Under the pieces are notes generated by a model. That model was not told where the DNA came from, made no database searches, and saw only the letters and a list, made by a program, of their open reading frames with translations. This document shows, one piece after another, positions 48,656 to 57,514 of a DNA stretch of 64,000 nt. The position numbers and the translations under genes are program-made. Numbering within the stretch: position 1 is the stretch's first letter; every line of letters starts with the position of its first letter. Source of the stretch: Maribacter sp. 1_MG-2023 (GTDB taxonomy: Bacteria > Bacteroidota > Bacteroidia > Flavobacteriales > Flavobacteriaceae); contig NZ_JAUOPN010000014.1 in NCBI RefSeq assembly GCF_030547005.1, positions 1 through 64,000 of the forward strand. Reading direction: 5' to 3'.

Positions 48656-49750
48656 TTAAAAATAATTGATGGGATTTGTTATACTTTCCGATAAATGGAT
48701 TGCAAAATTAGGAATTTTTTTCGTAAGATAATCAACTAAAAGGTTTTTTGTAAACTGCTCAGTTTCAAAGTGTCCTATATCTGCCAAAACTATTTGGTTT
48801 TCAGCCTCGTAAAATTGGTGATATTTAAGGTCTGCAGTAACAAATACGTCTGCTCCGGCAGCTTTGGCAGCACTAATAGCAAATGAACCACTACCGCCAA
48901 GCACAGCTACTTTTTTAATCGGTTTATTTAAAAAATTGGAATGACGTACCAATTTAGCGTTCATTTTAAGCTTTAAATGGTCAAGAAATTCGGTTTCAGT
49001 GATTTCTTTGTCTAATTCACCTACCATACCCATACCAATATATTGGTTGGTATTTTCTATAGTTTGTATGTCATAAGCCACCTCTTCGTAAGGGTGAGAT
49101 GACAACAAGGTTTTAATTATAACAGATTCTTCATTCTTACCAAAAACACAAGTAAACATTATTTCACTCTCTGTATGTGTTGTACCGATGCTTCCTTTTG
49201 TTGGGTTTGCATATTTATTGGCTTTATAGGTGCCATTACCTTCAACCGTAAAACTACAATCAGAATAGTTTCCAATTTCACCTGCACCAGCTTTAAAAAG
49301 TGCATTTTTCACGTCTTCTAGATTGTCGCTAGGAATATAAGTGGTCAATTTTTTAATCGTATTTTTTTGAGGGATAAGTATTTGAGTATTCGATAAGCCT
49401 AGAATCTCACAGATTTTAGCATTTACGCCTTGTCTAGCGTTGTCAAGAGCTGTATGGTTAGAGTATATGGCAATGTCGTTTTTAATCGCTTTAATAACCA
49501 CACGTTCCACATAATTTTTACCGGTTATTTTTTTTAATCCTCCGAAAATAATAGGGTGGAAGCTTACAATTAAATTACACTTTTTAGCGATAGCTTCATC
49601 TACAACATTTTCTAAAGTATCTAGGGTAACTAAGACTCCGCTGACTTCTGTTGAGGCGTTACCAACTAACAGTCCTACGTTGTCAAAATCTTCGGCATAG
49701 GTCAAAGGTGCGAAGTCCTCTAAAATTTGAGTGATGTCTTTTACGGTCAT
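48656..49750 (-). CDS. Nif3-like dinuclear metal centre hexameric protein
   Basis: The start at 49750 (MTVKDITQILEDFAPL) gives 364 aa. Motifs are EDFDNVGLLVGN, SNHTALDN and the C-terminal DIGHFETEQF, whose His and Glu are metal ligands in this family. Between about residues 125 and 225 an insert resembles the PII-like domain of the larger Nif3 proteins. The usual HHP is FHP (VSFHPIIFGG), so one ligand of the two-metal site seems to be missing. The protein is probably a GTP-cyclohydrolase-like or uncharacterised metal hydrolase. Function in vivo is not established. Confidence 0.88.
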   Translation of the reverse strand: MTVKDITQILEDFAPLTYAEDFDNVGLLVGNASTEVSGVLVTLDTLENVVDEAIAKKCNLIVSFHPIIFGGLKKITGKNYVERVVIKAIKNDIAIYSNHTALDNARQGVNAKICEILGLSNTQILIPQKNTIKKLTTYIPSDNLEDVKNALFKAGAGEIGNYSDCSFTVEGNGTYKANKYANPTKGSIGTTHTESEIMFTCVFGKNEESVIIKTLLSSHPYEEVAYDIQTIENTNQYIGMGMVGELDKEITETEFLDHLKLKMNAKLVRHSNFLNKPIKKVAVLGGSGSFAISAAKAAGADVFVTADLKYHQFYEAENQIVLADIGHFETEQFTKNLLVDYLTKKIPNFAIHLSESITNPINYF

Positions 49751-49800
49751 TTTATTGAAAAATAAGATATTCAAAGATAAATTATTATAATTTCGTTCTG

Positions 49801-50802
49801 ATGCAGGTGTTACGAAAACTTCTTTTTCCTATTTCATTAATTTACGGACTGATTGTCTTTCTTAGAAATCGCTTGTATGATATGGGTGTTTTTTCTTCTC
49901 AATCATTTGCTGTAAAAACAATTTGCGTAGGTAACCTAAGTGTAGGCGGCACAGGAAAAACACCTATGATAGAGTTATTAGTGCGTGCACTAAAAGAAGA
50001 TTATGGTGTAGCTATACTAAGTAGAGGATACAAAAGAAAATCAGAAGGGTTTTTACTTTCAGATGATAAAACAATTGTTGAAGATTTGGGTGATGAACCT
50101 TCTCAACTAAAATCCAAATTTCCAGAAATTACGGTAGCTGTCGATGCCGATAGAAGAAATGGTATTAGTCAACTTGAAAATATAATTAAGCCAGATGTAA
50201 TTCTATTAGACGATGCTTTTCAGCATAGAAAAGTAAAGCCAGATTTTTCTATTCTATTAACCGCATATGATAATTTGTATGTGAATGATTGGTATTTACC
50301 AACGGGTAACTTGCGAGATTCTAAAAAAGAGGCAAGTCGCGCAAATGTGATAGTAGTAACTAAATGTCCGGCAAATTTATCTCAGCAAGACAGAGCTTCA
50401 ATAGCGGCAAAAATAAATATAGCATCTGATCAAAAGCTATTGTTTAGTTATTTGAGGTATAATACTGATTTAAAAGGTGCTGAGGTAACTTTAGATTCGT
50501 TAAGGGGTGAAAAAGTTACATTGGTAACTGGTATTGCCAATCCTGCGCCATTAGAGAAATATTTACTTTCAGAAGGTCTCACTTTTGAACACCTAAAATA
50601 TAATGACCACCATTTTTTTTCTGATCAAGAGATTGCGCTATTGAGAGAAAAGGAGTGTATACTAACTACAGAGAAAGACTATGTACGTTTACAATCTAAA
50701 CTACCTAAGTTGCACTATATTGAAGTTAAGCATGAGTTTTTAGAAGATGGTAAAGCGATTTTAGAAGCAGCGTTAAATCAGTTTATGACAAAGACTTCTT
50801 AG
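49801..50802 (+). CDS. lpxK: Tetraacyldisaccharide 4'-kinase
   Basis: The 333-aa protein matches LpxK. It has an N-terminal membrane helix (LLFPISLIYGLIVFLRNRLY), the P-loop VGNLSVGGTGKTP (Gly49 to Pro55), ILSRGYKRKS, LDDAFQHRKVKPD and LPTGNLRDSKKEASRA. It phosphorylates the lipid A disaccharide at the 4' position on the inner face of the inner membrane. Its last 20 bases overlap the convergent histidine kinase gene. Confidence 0.95.
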   Translation: MQVLRKLLFPISLIYGLIVFLRNRLYDMGVFSSQSFAVKTICVGNLSVGGTGKTPMIELLVRALKEDYGVAILSRGYKRKSEGFLLSDDKTIVEDLGDEPSQLKSKFPEITVAVDADRRNGISQLENIIKPDVILLDDAFQHRKVKPDFSILLTAYDNLYVNDWYLPTGNLRDSKKEASRANVIVVTKCPANLSQQDRASIAAKINIASDQKLLFSYLRYNTDLKGAEVTLDSLRGEKVTLVTGIANPAPLEKYLLSEGLTFEHLKYNDHHFFSDQEIALLREKECILTTEKDYVRLQSKLPKLHYIEVKHEFLEDGKAILEAALNQFMTKTS

Positions 50803-53002
50803 GTCTTTTGTCAAAAATATTCTCCCCTATCTTTTGGTAAAAAACTTCAGGCTTAAAGGGTTTAGTAACTACATCGTCACAACCTGCGGCGTAGAAACTC
50901 TCTAAACTATCATCTAATGAAATTGCTGTAAGTGCAATTATTGGAGTGTCTTGATTGAATTTCCTAATTTGAATGGTCGCTTCTTCACCACTAATACCGG
51001 GCATATGAATATCCATAAGTATGGCATCATATACATTCTCTTGAGCGGCTGTAACTGCTTCATGACCGTTATTGGCAATATCACTGGTCATATCTCTTTT
51101 AGAAAGCATCTTTTTGGTGATAACTTGGTTTATTTTGTTATCCTCAACAATTAGTAAATGCAGCCCTTTAAAATCATAATCTTTAGGTGTAATTTCAAAC
51201 GGAATATCTTCAGTTGTACTGTCAATGCTCTTCATCTTAATTTCGAAGAAGAAAGAACTTCCCTCATCTAATGCACTCTCAAGCTCAATTTTACTTTCAA
51301 ATAAACTAAGTAGACTTTTTACAATAGTAAGACCTAAACCAGTACCGCCATACTCCCGGTTGATTTGAATAGAGCCTTGTTCAAATCCTTCAAAAATACT
51401 TTTTTGCTTTTCTTTTGAGATACCTATACCATTATCTTTAACTTCAAAGTAGATGGTAATATCATCTTCGATTTTGTTTAATAATTTGGCAATAACCTTT
51501 ACCTCACCGCCTTTAGTAAATTTGATAGAATTACCAATCAAATTCATGAAAATTTGAGAGAGTTTTAGCGGGTCGCTCAATAAATTACCTGGTATTTCAG
51601 AATCGTATTCTAAAACTAAGTTTGTCTTATTTGCCTTTGCACTTTGTCCTAAAGAATTAATTACTTCATTAATCACCTTATTTAGGTTAAACTCCATGTT
51701 TAAGGGTTCTAATTTGTTTGCATCAATTTTGTTGATGTGTAGAATGTCGTTAATAAAGTTAAGTAAGTAATCTCCCGAGAATTTTAAAGCCTTTAAGTGT
51801 TCTTTCTGATGCTCTTCTGGGTTTTCTTCTAATAGTAGATGGGTTAGGCCAGTAACAGCGTACAGCGGAGTTCTAAGTTCGTGACTCACTGTAGAAAGGA
51901 AATTCGTTTTCGCTTCCATAGCTTGTACGGCGCCATCACGAGCAATTTGTAGTTCTTTGTTTTTAGTCTGTAAAAGGTCGTTGGTTTTTAATTTTATCTG
52001 ATTATTCCTATACAGAGTAACTGCCAATAATGAAATAATAATTAAAAATGCAGAAGTTAAAATTGCCGTAAGTTCAGATCTGTTTTGAGATTCGGTAAGT
52101 TCTTCTATTTTTTTCTCTTGGCGTGCAATCTCTTCAGTCTTGTAATCATCCCTAATCTTATCTGCGGTTTTAGCTTCAATTATATTTTTATCAATATTGA
52201 AAATCGAATCTTTTAATTGAACTAAATTTTGTGTATTCACAAGAGACTTTTGGTATAAGCCTAGTCTTTCGTATGCAGAAGATAATAATGTGTTTGAATT
52301 TTTAATGTCTTCTAAAAACCCGTTGGCAGTAGCAAGCGTTAGTGCATTCTCTCCGTTTTTTGCAGCCTCAGATAAATTGTCGATTTTTAAATTTAACTCA
52401 GCAAGTGTTAAATAAGCCTGCGTAGTAAGGTATTCTTTTTCGTAAAGATCTGTGTTTACAATAAGTGAGTTTAAATTTTTAGTGGCACTATCATATTTCT
52501 CTAAACTGAGATATACCTTAGCTTCGGTCAGTAAAAGATTATTGTAAAAATTACGATCGTTATTTAGTTGTTTAGCTTCGTTGAGCATGAACAAGGCTTG
52601 AAAGTTTCTGTTACTTCTGTGTAAAAGGATAGCTTCAATATATTTGTGCATACCATCACCATAAGGGTATTCGATATCTTTTAAAAGAACGCTGGCGCGA
52701 TCCCAATAGAATTCGGTATCACCTTCTTTATCAATCTTTAAGTAGAGTAATGCTAATTCGTGTAAACTATCTATAAGTCCTTTAATATCTTCACCTTTTT
52801 CAGCTTCGTTTGCAGCAGTATTTAATGTTTCAAGCGCAAGATCGATTTTATCTTGATTCTTAAATTTTCTTGCTTGATCGAAATAAGGTTGTATATCTGT
52901 TTTTTGAATTTGATCTTGTGAGAATAGGGCAGTGGTAGTCGCCAAAATTACAATGGGGACTAGTAAAATTTTAAGTGCTTTATTTAAAAATAAAATCTTC
53001 AA
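50783..53002 (-). CDS. Hybrid histidine kinase with periplasmic TPR domain
   Basis: The 739-aa protein has a signal peptide or first helix (about 1-28), TPR repeats (about 30-285), a transmembrane helix (about 313-335) and a coiled coil. These are followed by a HisKA domain with phospho-His374 (VSHELRTPLYAV), an ATPase domain (NLIGNSIKFTKGG, DNGIGISKEKQ, GGTGLGLTIVKSL) and a receiver with Asp664 (ILMDIHMPG). It has no DNA-binding output domain, so the signal probably goes to another protein. The start overlaps the end of the GAPDH gene by 4 bases (ATGA). Sensed signal unknown. Confidence 0.92.
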   Translation of the reverse strand: MKILFLNKALKILLVPIVILATTTALFSQDQIQKTDIQPYFDQARKFKNQDKIDLALETLNTAANEAEKGEDIKGLIDSLHELALLYLKIDKEGDTEFYWDRASVLLKDIEYPYGDGMHKYIEAILLHRSNRNFQALFMLNEAKQLNNDRNFYNNLLLTEAKVYLSLEKYDSATKNLNSLIVNTDLYEKEYLTTQAYLTLAELNLKIDNLSEAAKNGENALTLATANGFLEDIKNSNTLLSSAYERLGLYQKSLVNTQNLVQLKDSIFNIDKNIIEAKTADKIRDDYKTEEIARQEKKIEELTESQNRSELTAILTSAFLIIISLLAVTLYRNNQIKLKTNDLLQTKNKELQIARDGAVQAMEAKTNFLSTVSHELRTPLYAVTGLTHLLLEENPEEHQKEHLKALKFSGDYLLNFINDILHINKIDANKLEPLNMEFNLNKVINEVINSLGQSAKANKTNLVLEYDSEIPGNLLSDPLKLSQIFMNLIGNSIKFTKGGEVKVIAKLLNKIEDDITIYFEVKDNGIGISKEKQKSIFEGFEQGSIQINREYGGTGLGLTIVKSLLSLFESKIELESALDEGSSFFFEIKMKSIDSTTEDIPFEITPKDYDFKGLHLLIVEDNKINQVITKKMLSKRDMTSDIANNGHEAVTAAQENVYDAILMDIHMPGISGEEATIQIRKFNQDTPIIALTAISLDDSLESFYAAGCDDVVTKPFKPEVFYQKIGENIFDKRPKKSLS

Positions 53003-54009
53003 ATATAATTTTTAGTACTAATAAAATTAATTAAATCTATGATTCTGCTGCTGTATCCGGTTTCATTATCATACCAGCCGATAATTTTAACCATTTTACC
53101 TATTACAGAAGTCATCAAAGAATCAAACGTACAAGAGTAGCAACTATTGTTTATATCAATAGAAACTATTGGATCACTAGTGTAGTGTACTATATTTTTA
53201 AAATGGTTTTGTGATGCTTTTTCAAATGTAGAGTTTATTTCTTCAATACTTGTAGCTCGTTTTACGTTAAGGGTAATATCGGTCAACGAACCATTAGGTA
53301 CGGGTACTCTTATACCGCAACCCCCTATAGTATCTGCTAATTCGGGAAATATTTTGGTCAATGCTTTTGCTGCACCTGTAGTAGTAGGCACTATAGATTG
53401 CGATGCTGCACGAGCCCTTCTTAAATCTCTATGAGGTTGATCGTGTAGGCTTTGGTCGGTAGTGTAAGAATGTATGGTTGTTATATAGGCTTGTTCAATA
53501 CCACATAAATCGTTGATAATTTTTATCATTGGCGCAGCATTGTTCGTGGTGCAAGACGCATTAGATATAATATCATCAGATTTTGTCAACGTATTTTCAT
53601 TAATACCAAAGACAATCATTTTTATGTCATCTTCAGTTGGCGGTACTGATAAAATTACCTTTTTAGCCCCATTTTTAATATGAAAAGATAAAGTATCTCT
53701 GTCCTTAAATTTACCGGTACATTCTACAACAACATCTACCGCTTTAGTTGACCAGTTAATTTTAGAAGGGTGAGATTCGTTGTATAAAGAAATAGCATTT
53801 CCGTTTACAATTATGTGCTCTTCATCATGTGAAATGTCAAGGGGTGAGGTGCCGTGAATACTATCGTATTTTAATAAATGCGAAAGCGTACGGGTATCTG
53901 CCAAATCATTGATGGCGACCACATTTAGATTTTCATGCGCTTGTAGAAGGTGAAATAAGGTTCTACCTATTCTTCCAAAACCATTAATGCCGATGTTCAG
54001 TTTATGCAT
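52999..54009 (-). CDS. gap: Glyceraldehyde-3-phosphate dehydrogenase
   Basis: The 336-aa enzyme has the NAD-binding motif INGFGRIGR, Asp35 in NDLADT (NAD rather than NADP preference), catalytic Cys153 (NASCTTNNAAP) and His180. The C-terminal WYDNETGYSSR is conserved. It differs slightly from the main glycolytic form: SVPPTEDD replaces SAPAKDD and NCLAP is NNAAP. It may therefore be a second copy used for gluconeogenesis or a special state, which is inference. Its last 4 bases overlap the histidine kinase start. Confidence 0.93.
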   Translation of the reverse strand: MHKLNIGINGFGRIGRTLFHLLQAHENLNVVAINDLADTRTLSHLLKYDSIHGTSPLDISHDEEHIIVNGNAISLYNESHPSKINWSTKAVDVVVECTGKFKDRDTLSFHIKNGAKKVILSVPPTEDDIKMIVFGINENTLTKSDDIISNASCTTNNAAPMIKIINDLCGIEQAYITTIHSYTTDQSLHDQPHRDLRRARAASQSIVPTTTGAAKALTKIFPELADTIGGCGIRVPVPNGSLTDITLNVKRATSIEEINSTFEKASQNHFKNIVHYTSDPIVSIDINNSCYSCTFDSLMTSVIGKMVKIIGWYDNETGYSSRIIDLINFISTKNYI

Positions 54010-54118
54010 TGGTTACCGATAAATGTGTTTAGTTAATACTAATAGTTCTATTTGATTAGAACTAGCAATTTGGCTTAGATCAGTTTCTAAGTAAATTAAG
54101 TAGTACGCTCTTAGAGAT

Positions 54119-54994
54119 TTATAGAATATGCTTGTGTGCTTTGTAAGAAGATCTAACTAAGGCACCACTTTCAACATGTCTAAATCCCATTTCAAGACCT
54201 ATATCTTCATATTTCTTAAACTGTTCTGGAGTAATAAACTCTTTAACAGGAAGATGTTTTTTCGACGGTTGTAAGTACTGACCTATAGTAACAACATCAA
54301 CATCTGCGTTACGCAAATCTGCCAATGTGGTAATAACTTCATCTTCGTGTTCACCAAGACCTAGCATAATACCAGATTTAGTTCTATTGATGCCTTGCTT
54401 TTTCAAGTAATTAAGCGCTTCAAGACTACGTTCGTATTTTGCTTGTATACGTACTTCTCTAGTAAGTCTTTTAACAGTTTCCATATTATGTGAAACAACT
54501 TCTGGAGAAACCGCTACAATTCTATCTAAATGCTTTTCTATACCTTGAAAATCAGGTATTAAAGTTTCTAAAGTTGTAGTAGGATTCATTCTACGTATCG
54601 CCTTAACTGTTTCTGCCCAAATGATAGAACCCATGTCTTTAAGGTCATCTCTGTCAACAGATGTAATTACAGCGTGCTTAATACCCATAATTTTTATTGA
54701 TCTAGCAACCTTTTCAGGTTCAGCCCAATCTACATTTTCAGGTCTACCGGTTTTAACACCGCAGAATCCGCATGATCTAGTACAAACATTACCTAGTATC
54801 ATAAAAGTTGCGGTACCTTCACCCCAGCATTCGCCCATATTAGGGCAGCTACCACTAGTGCAAATAGTATGTAGGTCATACTTATCTACCAAACCTCTAA
54901 GTTGAGTGTATTTCTTACCCGTAGGTAATTTAACTCTAAGCCATTTCGGTTTGCCTTTTGGTGGGGCAACATTTTCTTTTAAAACTGTAGACAT
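54119..54994 (-). CDS. lipA: Lipoyl synthase
   Basis: The 291-aa radical SAM enzyme has both iron-sulfur motifs: Cys45-x4-Cys50-x5-Cys56 (auxiliary cluster) and Cys71-x3-Cys75-x2-Cys78 (SAM cluster). The C-terminal Arg-Ser-Ser-Tyr (281-284), whose serine binds the auxiliary cluster, is also present. It inserts two sulfur atoms into octanoylated carrier proteins. A TATATTTG motif on the minus strand at 55010-55017 may be its -7 promoter element. Confidence 0.95.
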   Translation of the reverse strand: MSTVLKENVAPPKGKPKWLRVKLPTGKKYTQLRGLVDKYDLHTICTSGSCPNMGECWGEGTATFMILGNVCTRSCGFCGVKTGRPENVDWAEPEKVARSIKIMGIKHAVITSVDRDDLKDMGSIIWAETVKAIRRMNPTTTLETLIPDFQGIEKHLDRIVAVSPEVVSHNMETVKRLTREVRIQAKYERSLEALNYLKKQGINRTKSGIMLGLGEHEDEVITTLADLRNADVDVVTIGQYLQPSKKHLPVKEFITPEQFKKYEDIGLEMGFRHVESGALVRSSYKAHKHIL

Positions 54995-55009
54995 GCTCTA
55001 AATTTTATA

Positions 55010-55017
55010 CAAATATA
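55010..55017 (-). promoter_or_regulatory. Candidate -7 element upstream of lipA
   Basis: TATATTTG on the minus strand matches TAnnTTTG exactly, 16 bases before the lipA start. No -33 element is seen at a standard distance. Confidence 0.35.
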
Positions 55018-55102
55018 CGAACTAAAAAAGTGAGGATAACGCAGAATTACGTGCTACACAAATGAGTTCTAAATTATGAGAAATTTCTAATTGAATTATA
55101 AT

Positions 55103-55660
55103 TTACTTTCTGTCTTTGATAATTTCAGAAAGTAATTTTTTAGCCCTTAGAAGTTTTACTTTAACACTGTTTATGGGTTCGTTTAAATGAGTGGCAATAT
55201 CAGCATAACTTAACTCATTAAAATACCTAAGATTTATAACGGCTTGGTAGTGAGGTTTCAGTTTTTTAATATCTCTAAGTAAATCGGCTAAATTTTGTTC
55301 TTGAATCAATTGGTCTTCCATAGAAGGTGAAGCATCTAAGGCGCTCGTTATTACTTCAGAATTACTTCTAGAATCTAATAAGCTCTTTTTTCGCTTTCTA
55401 ACTAAATCGATATGTATGTTTTTAGAAATAGCAATCAACCAAGTTTTAAATACGTACGAATCGTTATAAATCTTTATTTTATCGAAAGCTTTAGAAAAAG
55501 TTTGAATGGTAATGTCTTCAGAATCATTCTCATTTTCGGTACGCTTTAATTGAAAGCCATAAACATCATTCCAAAACATATCTAATAGGCGACTAAAAGC
55601 AATTTGCTTGCCTTCTTTCGCTTTTTGTATTGTTTCTTCTAAAGTGTCTGTTTTATTCAA
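55103..55660 (-). CDS. RNA polymerase sigma-70 factor, ECF-type
   Basis: The 185-aa protein has region 2 (about 20-95; LLDMFWNDVYGFQLKR, NDSEDITIQTFSKAFDKI, FKTWLIAISKNIHIDLVR) and region 4 (about 130-180; YFNELSYADIATHLNEPINSVKVKLLRAK). It has no linked anti-sigma gene downstream. It sits 43 bases from a small Cys-rich protein gene. The target regulon is unknown. Confidence 0.9.
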   Translation of the reverse strand: MNKTDTLEETIQKAKEGKQIAFSRLLDMFWNDVYGFQLKRTENENDSEDITIQTFSKAFDKIKIYNDSYVFKTWLIAISKNIHIDLVRKRKKSLLDSRSNSEVITSALDASPSMEDQLIQEQNLADLLRDIKKLKPHYQAVINLRYFNELSYADIATHLNEPINSVKVKLLRAKKLLSEIIKDRK

Positions 55661-55703
55661 AAAATGATTTTGATATGCGTAATGTTAATATAAGAAATTT
55701 TGA

Positions 55704-55907
55704 TTACTCGGTAATCATATCCTTCTTACAATCTTGTTCACTTGGCATTTTGCCACACATACCACAGGCTTGACCATCTTGATTTAAAAAAGGACTTTGA
55801 CTTGCGCAAGTTCCTGCAAACTCTCCGTCTTTTTTAGACCATATTTTAATTGCGATACCCGCAAAAGCCAATGCTAACAACCCAATGGTTAATAATACTA
55901 GTTTCAT
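55704..55907 (-). CDS. Small Cys-rich membrane-anchored protein
   Basis: The 67-aa protein has one N-terminal hydrophobic helix (MKLVLLTIGLLALAFAGIAI), then a short tail with four cysteines: FAGTCASQSPFL, ACGMCGKMPSEQDC. The CxxC pair and two single Cys suggest a metal or heme site or a disulfide. Similar short proteins occur next to sigma and lipoyl genes in flavobacteria, but I do not know a function. It lies in the same direction as the sigma gene downstream. Confidence 0.78.
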   Translation of the reverse strand: MKLVLLTIGLLALAFAGIAIKIWSKKDGEFAGTCASQSPFLNQDGQACGMCGKMPSEQDCKKDMITE

Positions 55908-55936
55908 GTGCTAAATTTTAAACAAAGATAAAAAAT

Positions 55937-55958
55937 AAAGCCCCAATAATGGGGCTTT
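55937..55958 (-). terminator. Terminator after the anti-sigma factor gene
   Basis: AAAGCCCC and GGGGCTTT form a perfect 8-base stem around AATAAT; on the minus strand ATTTTTT follows. It separates the anti-sigma gene from the small Cys-rich gene. Confidence 0.85.
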
Positions 55959-55982
55959 AAGAATACTTTATGTGTGTTAGCT

Positions 55983-56741
55983 TTAGTAAGCTATATTCGC
56001 CACTATGTTTTCTACACTAGGTGCATGGTTACCACCTTTTTGCTCAATGGTAATATAACCAACGGCATTTTCTGCATATGGCAATGCCAATAATTTTTGT
56101 TGGTCACCGGCTTCTTCGATAATACCAAGATTTATCATTTTGCCGTTAACTTCGGCCCACATTTGAAAACATTGACTTTCTGGAATATGAGGTAATTTGC
56201 TAACGTTGATATATGATAACTTCTTAACAGGGTTTATATAAGCAACAGCTTTTAAGTCTTTTGCTTTTTGGTTACCCTTTACGTTGTACTTTTTAGTTTG
56301 AGGATTATTTAGAACGATAAACTGGTTACGTACATCTTCTAACTGCTCTTTCATGTTTTCTTCAAGCAATTTTATCTTATTGCTAACAACACTGTTCTCT
56401 TCTTGTAAACTCTGGTTTTGATTCCAGAAAAAGGTAGAGATACCGATAAACATAATAGCTGTAATACTTGCTGCAATAGCGTAACTGTAAAATCTTTTTC
56501 TACCCTTACGTTCCGCTCTTATTCTAGAGTTAATTTTGTCTTTTAAACCTTGTGGAGCTTCAATTGCGTGAAGCTTAGCGAAAATTTCAAGATTATCCTG
56601 TAATTCGCTATATGTTTCCCTTACCTCTGGGTACATAGCAATATAGCGCTCTACCTGAAGGCTTTCCAACTCGGTAGTTGTTCCCAATAGATACTTTTCT
56701 AATAAATCAGAATCAAGGAAAATTCTTATTTTGTCTTTCAT
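55983..56741 (-). CDS. Anti-sigma factor, RskA-type
   Basis: The 252-aa protein starts with a cytosolic anti-sigma region (about 1-85; LEKYLLGTTTELESLQVERY, without a zinc motif), then a transmembrane helix (about 88-108; YSYAIAASITAIMFIGIS). A coiled-coil stretch precedes a C-terminal RskA-like extracytoplasmic domain with YINVSKLPHIPESQCFQMWA and GYITIEQKGGNHAPSVE. It should hold the sigma factor encoded just upstream. Genes overlap by 4 bases. Confidence 0.9.
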   Translation of the reverse strand: MKDKIRIFLDSDLLEKYLLGTTTELESLQVERYIAMYPEVRETYSELQDNLEIFAKLHAIEAPQGLKDKINSRIRAERKGRKRFYSYAIAASITAIMFIGISTFFWNQNQSLQEENSVVSNKIKLLEENMKEQLEDVRNQFIVLNNPQTKKYNVKGNQKAKDLKAVAYINPVKKLSYINVSKLPHIPESQCFQMWAEVNGKMINLGIIEEAGDQQKLLALPYAENAVGYITIEQKGGNHAPSVENIVANIAY

Positions 56742-57301
56742 AATACGAAATTTAATAACATGGCAACTACGGCAGGACCATAGATTTTGCCTAATTCGCG
56801 TAATCCAATTTTAAGTCTAGATTTAATAGTTCCTAAAGGAATATCCAACTCATCACTTGCTTCTTGTTGGGTCATACCTTGAAAGAAAAGAGCTTCTAAA
56901 ACAATTTGATATTTATCTTCAATTTTGTCTAGATGTTCTCTTACATCCATTAACTCAGGTCTTGTACTTTCTACGCCTAAAGTATATACGTCAGAAACGT
57001 CTATTTGGATTTCTTTATCAGATTTTGTGTTGACACTTCTTAATTTGTCAATAGCGGTATTTCGTGTAATTCTAAAAAGCCAAGTAAAAAGTTTCGCTTT
57101 TTTAGGATCGTATGTATCCGCTTTTTTCCAAATCTTCACAAAAGATTCTTGAACTACATCTTGAGCCAAATCGGGATCACGCACAACCTTGTTCGCCACA
57201 CCTAGTAGGGTGTCAGCATAATTATCGTACAAGAGAGAAATCGCTTTTTCGTTTCTTTCTTGTAATAATTCAACAATATGATTTTCTAATAGAGTGCTCA
57301 T
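56738..57301 (-). CDS. RNA polymerase sigma factor, ECF SigK-type
   Basis: The 187-aa protein has region 2 (about 15-85; LLYDNYADTLLGVANKVV, DLAQDVVQESFVKIWKKA, LFTWLFRITRNTAIDKLR) and region 4 (about 125-175; FFQGMTQQEASDELDIPLGTIKSRLK). It ends in a hydrophobic tail. Overlap of 4 bases with the RskA-type gene makes this a standard sigma/anti-sigma pair, probably an envelope-stress system released by proteolysis of the anti-sigma factor. Confidence 0.92.
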   Translation of the reverse strand: MSTLLENHIVELLQERNEKAISLLYDNYADTLLGVANKVVRDPDLAQDVVQESFVKIWKKADTYDPKKAKLFTWLFRITRNTAIDKLRSVNTKSDKEIQIDVSDVYTLGVESTRPELMDVREHLDKIEDKYQIVLEALFFQGMTQQEASDELDIPLGTIKSRLKIGLRELGKIYGPAVVAMLLNFVL

Positions 57302-57478
57302 AATTTATATGATGTACATTTTTTTTTAGAATGGACATCCAAATGATAATATTGAACCGTATATGGTTAAACGCTAAATTATAAAATTGATTGTTATAGA
57401 TGCGTTTTCTAAAAATATATATTGAATAAGTGGTCAGCTGGTAACTGCCCACTTTGTTTTTGGTTGGTTTGGTTTGGT

Positions 57479-57514
57479 AATAACCCTTGTAATTTTTATT
57501 ACAGGGGTTATTTT
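57479..57514 (-). terminator. Terminator overlapping the murB stop
   Basis: AATAACCC-TT-GTAAT pairs with ATTAC-AG-GGGTTATT around a short T-rich loop, with an internal mismatch. The murB stop (57508-57510) lies in its right arm, so the hairpin overlaps the last codon. Confidence 0.7.
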
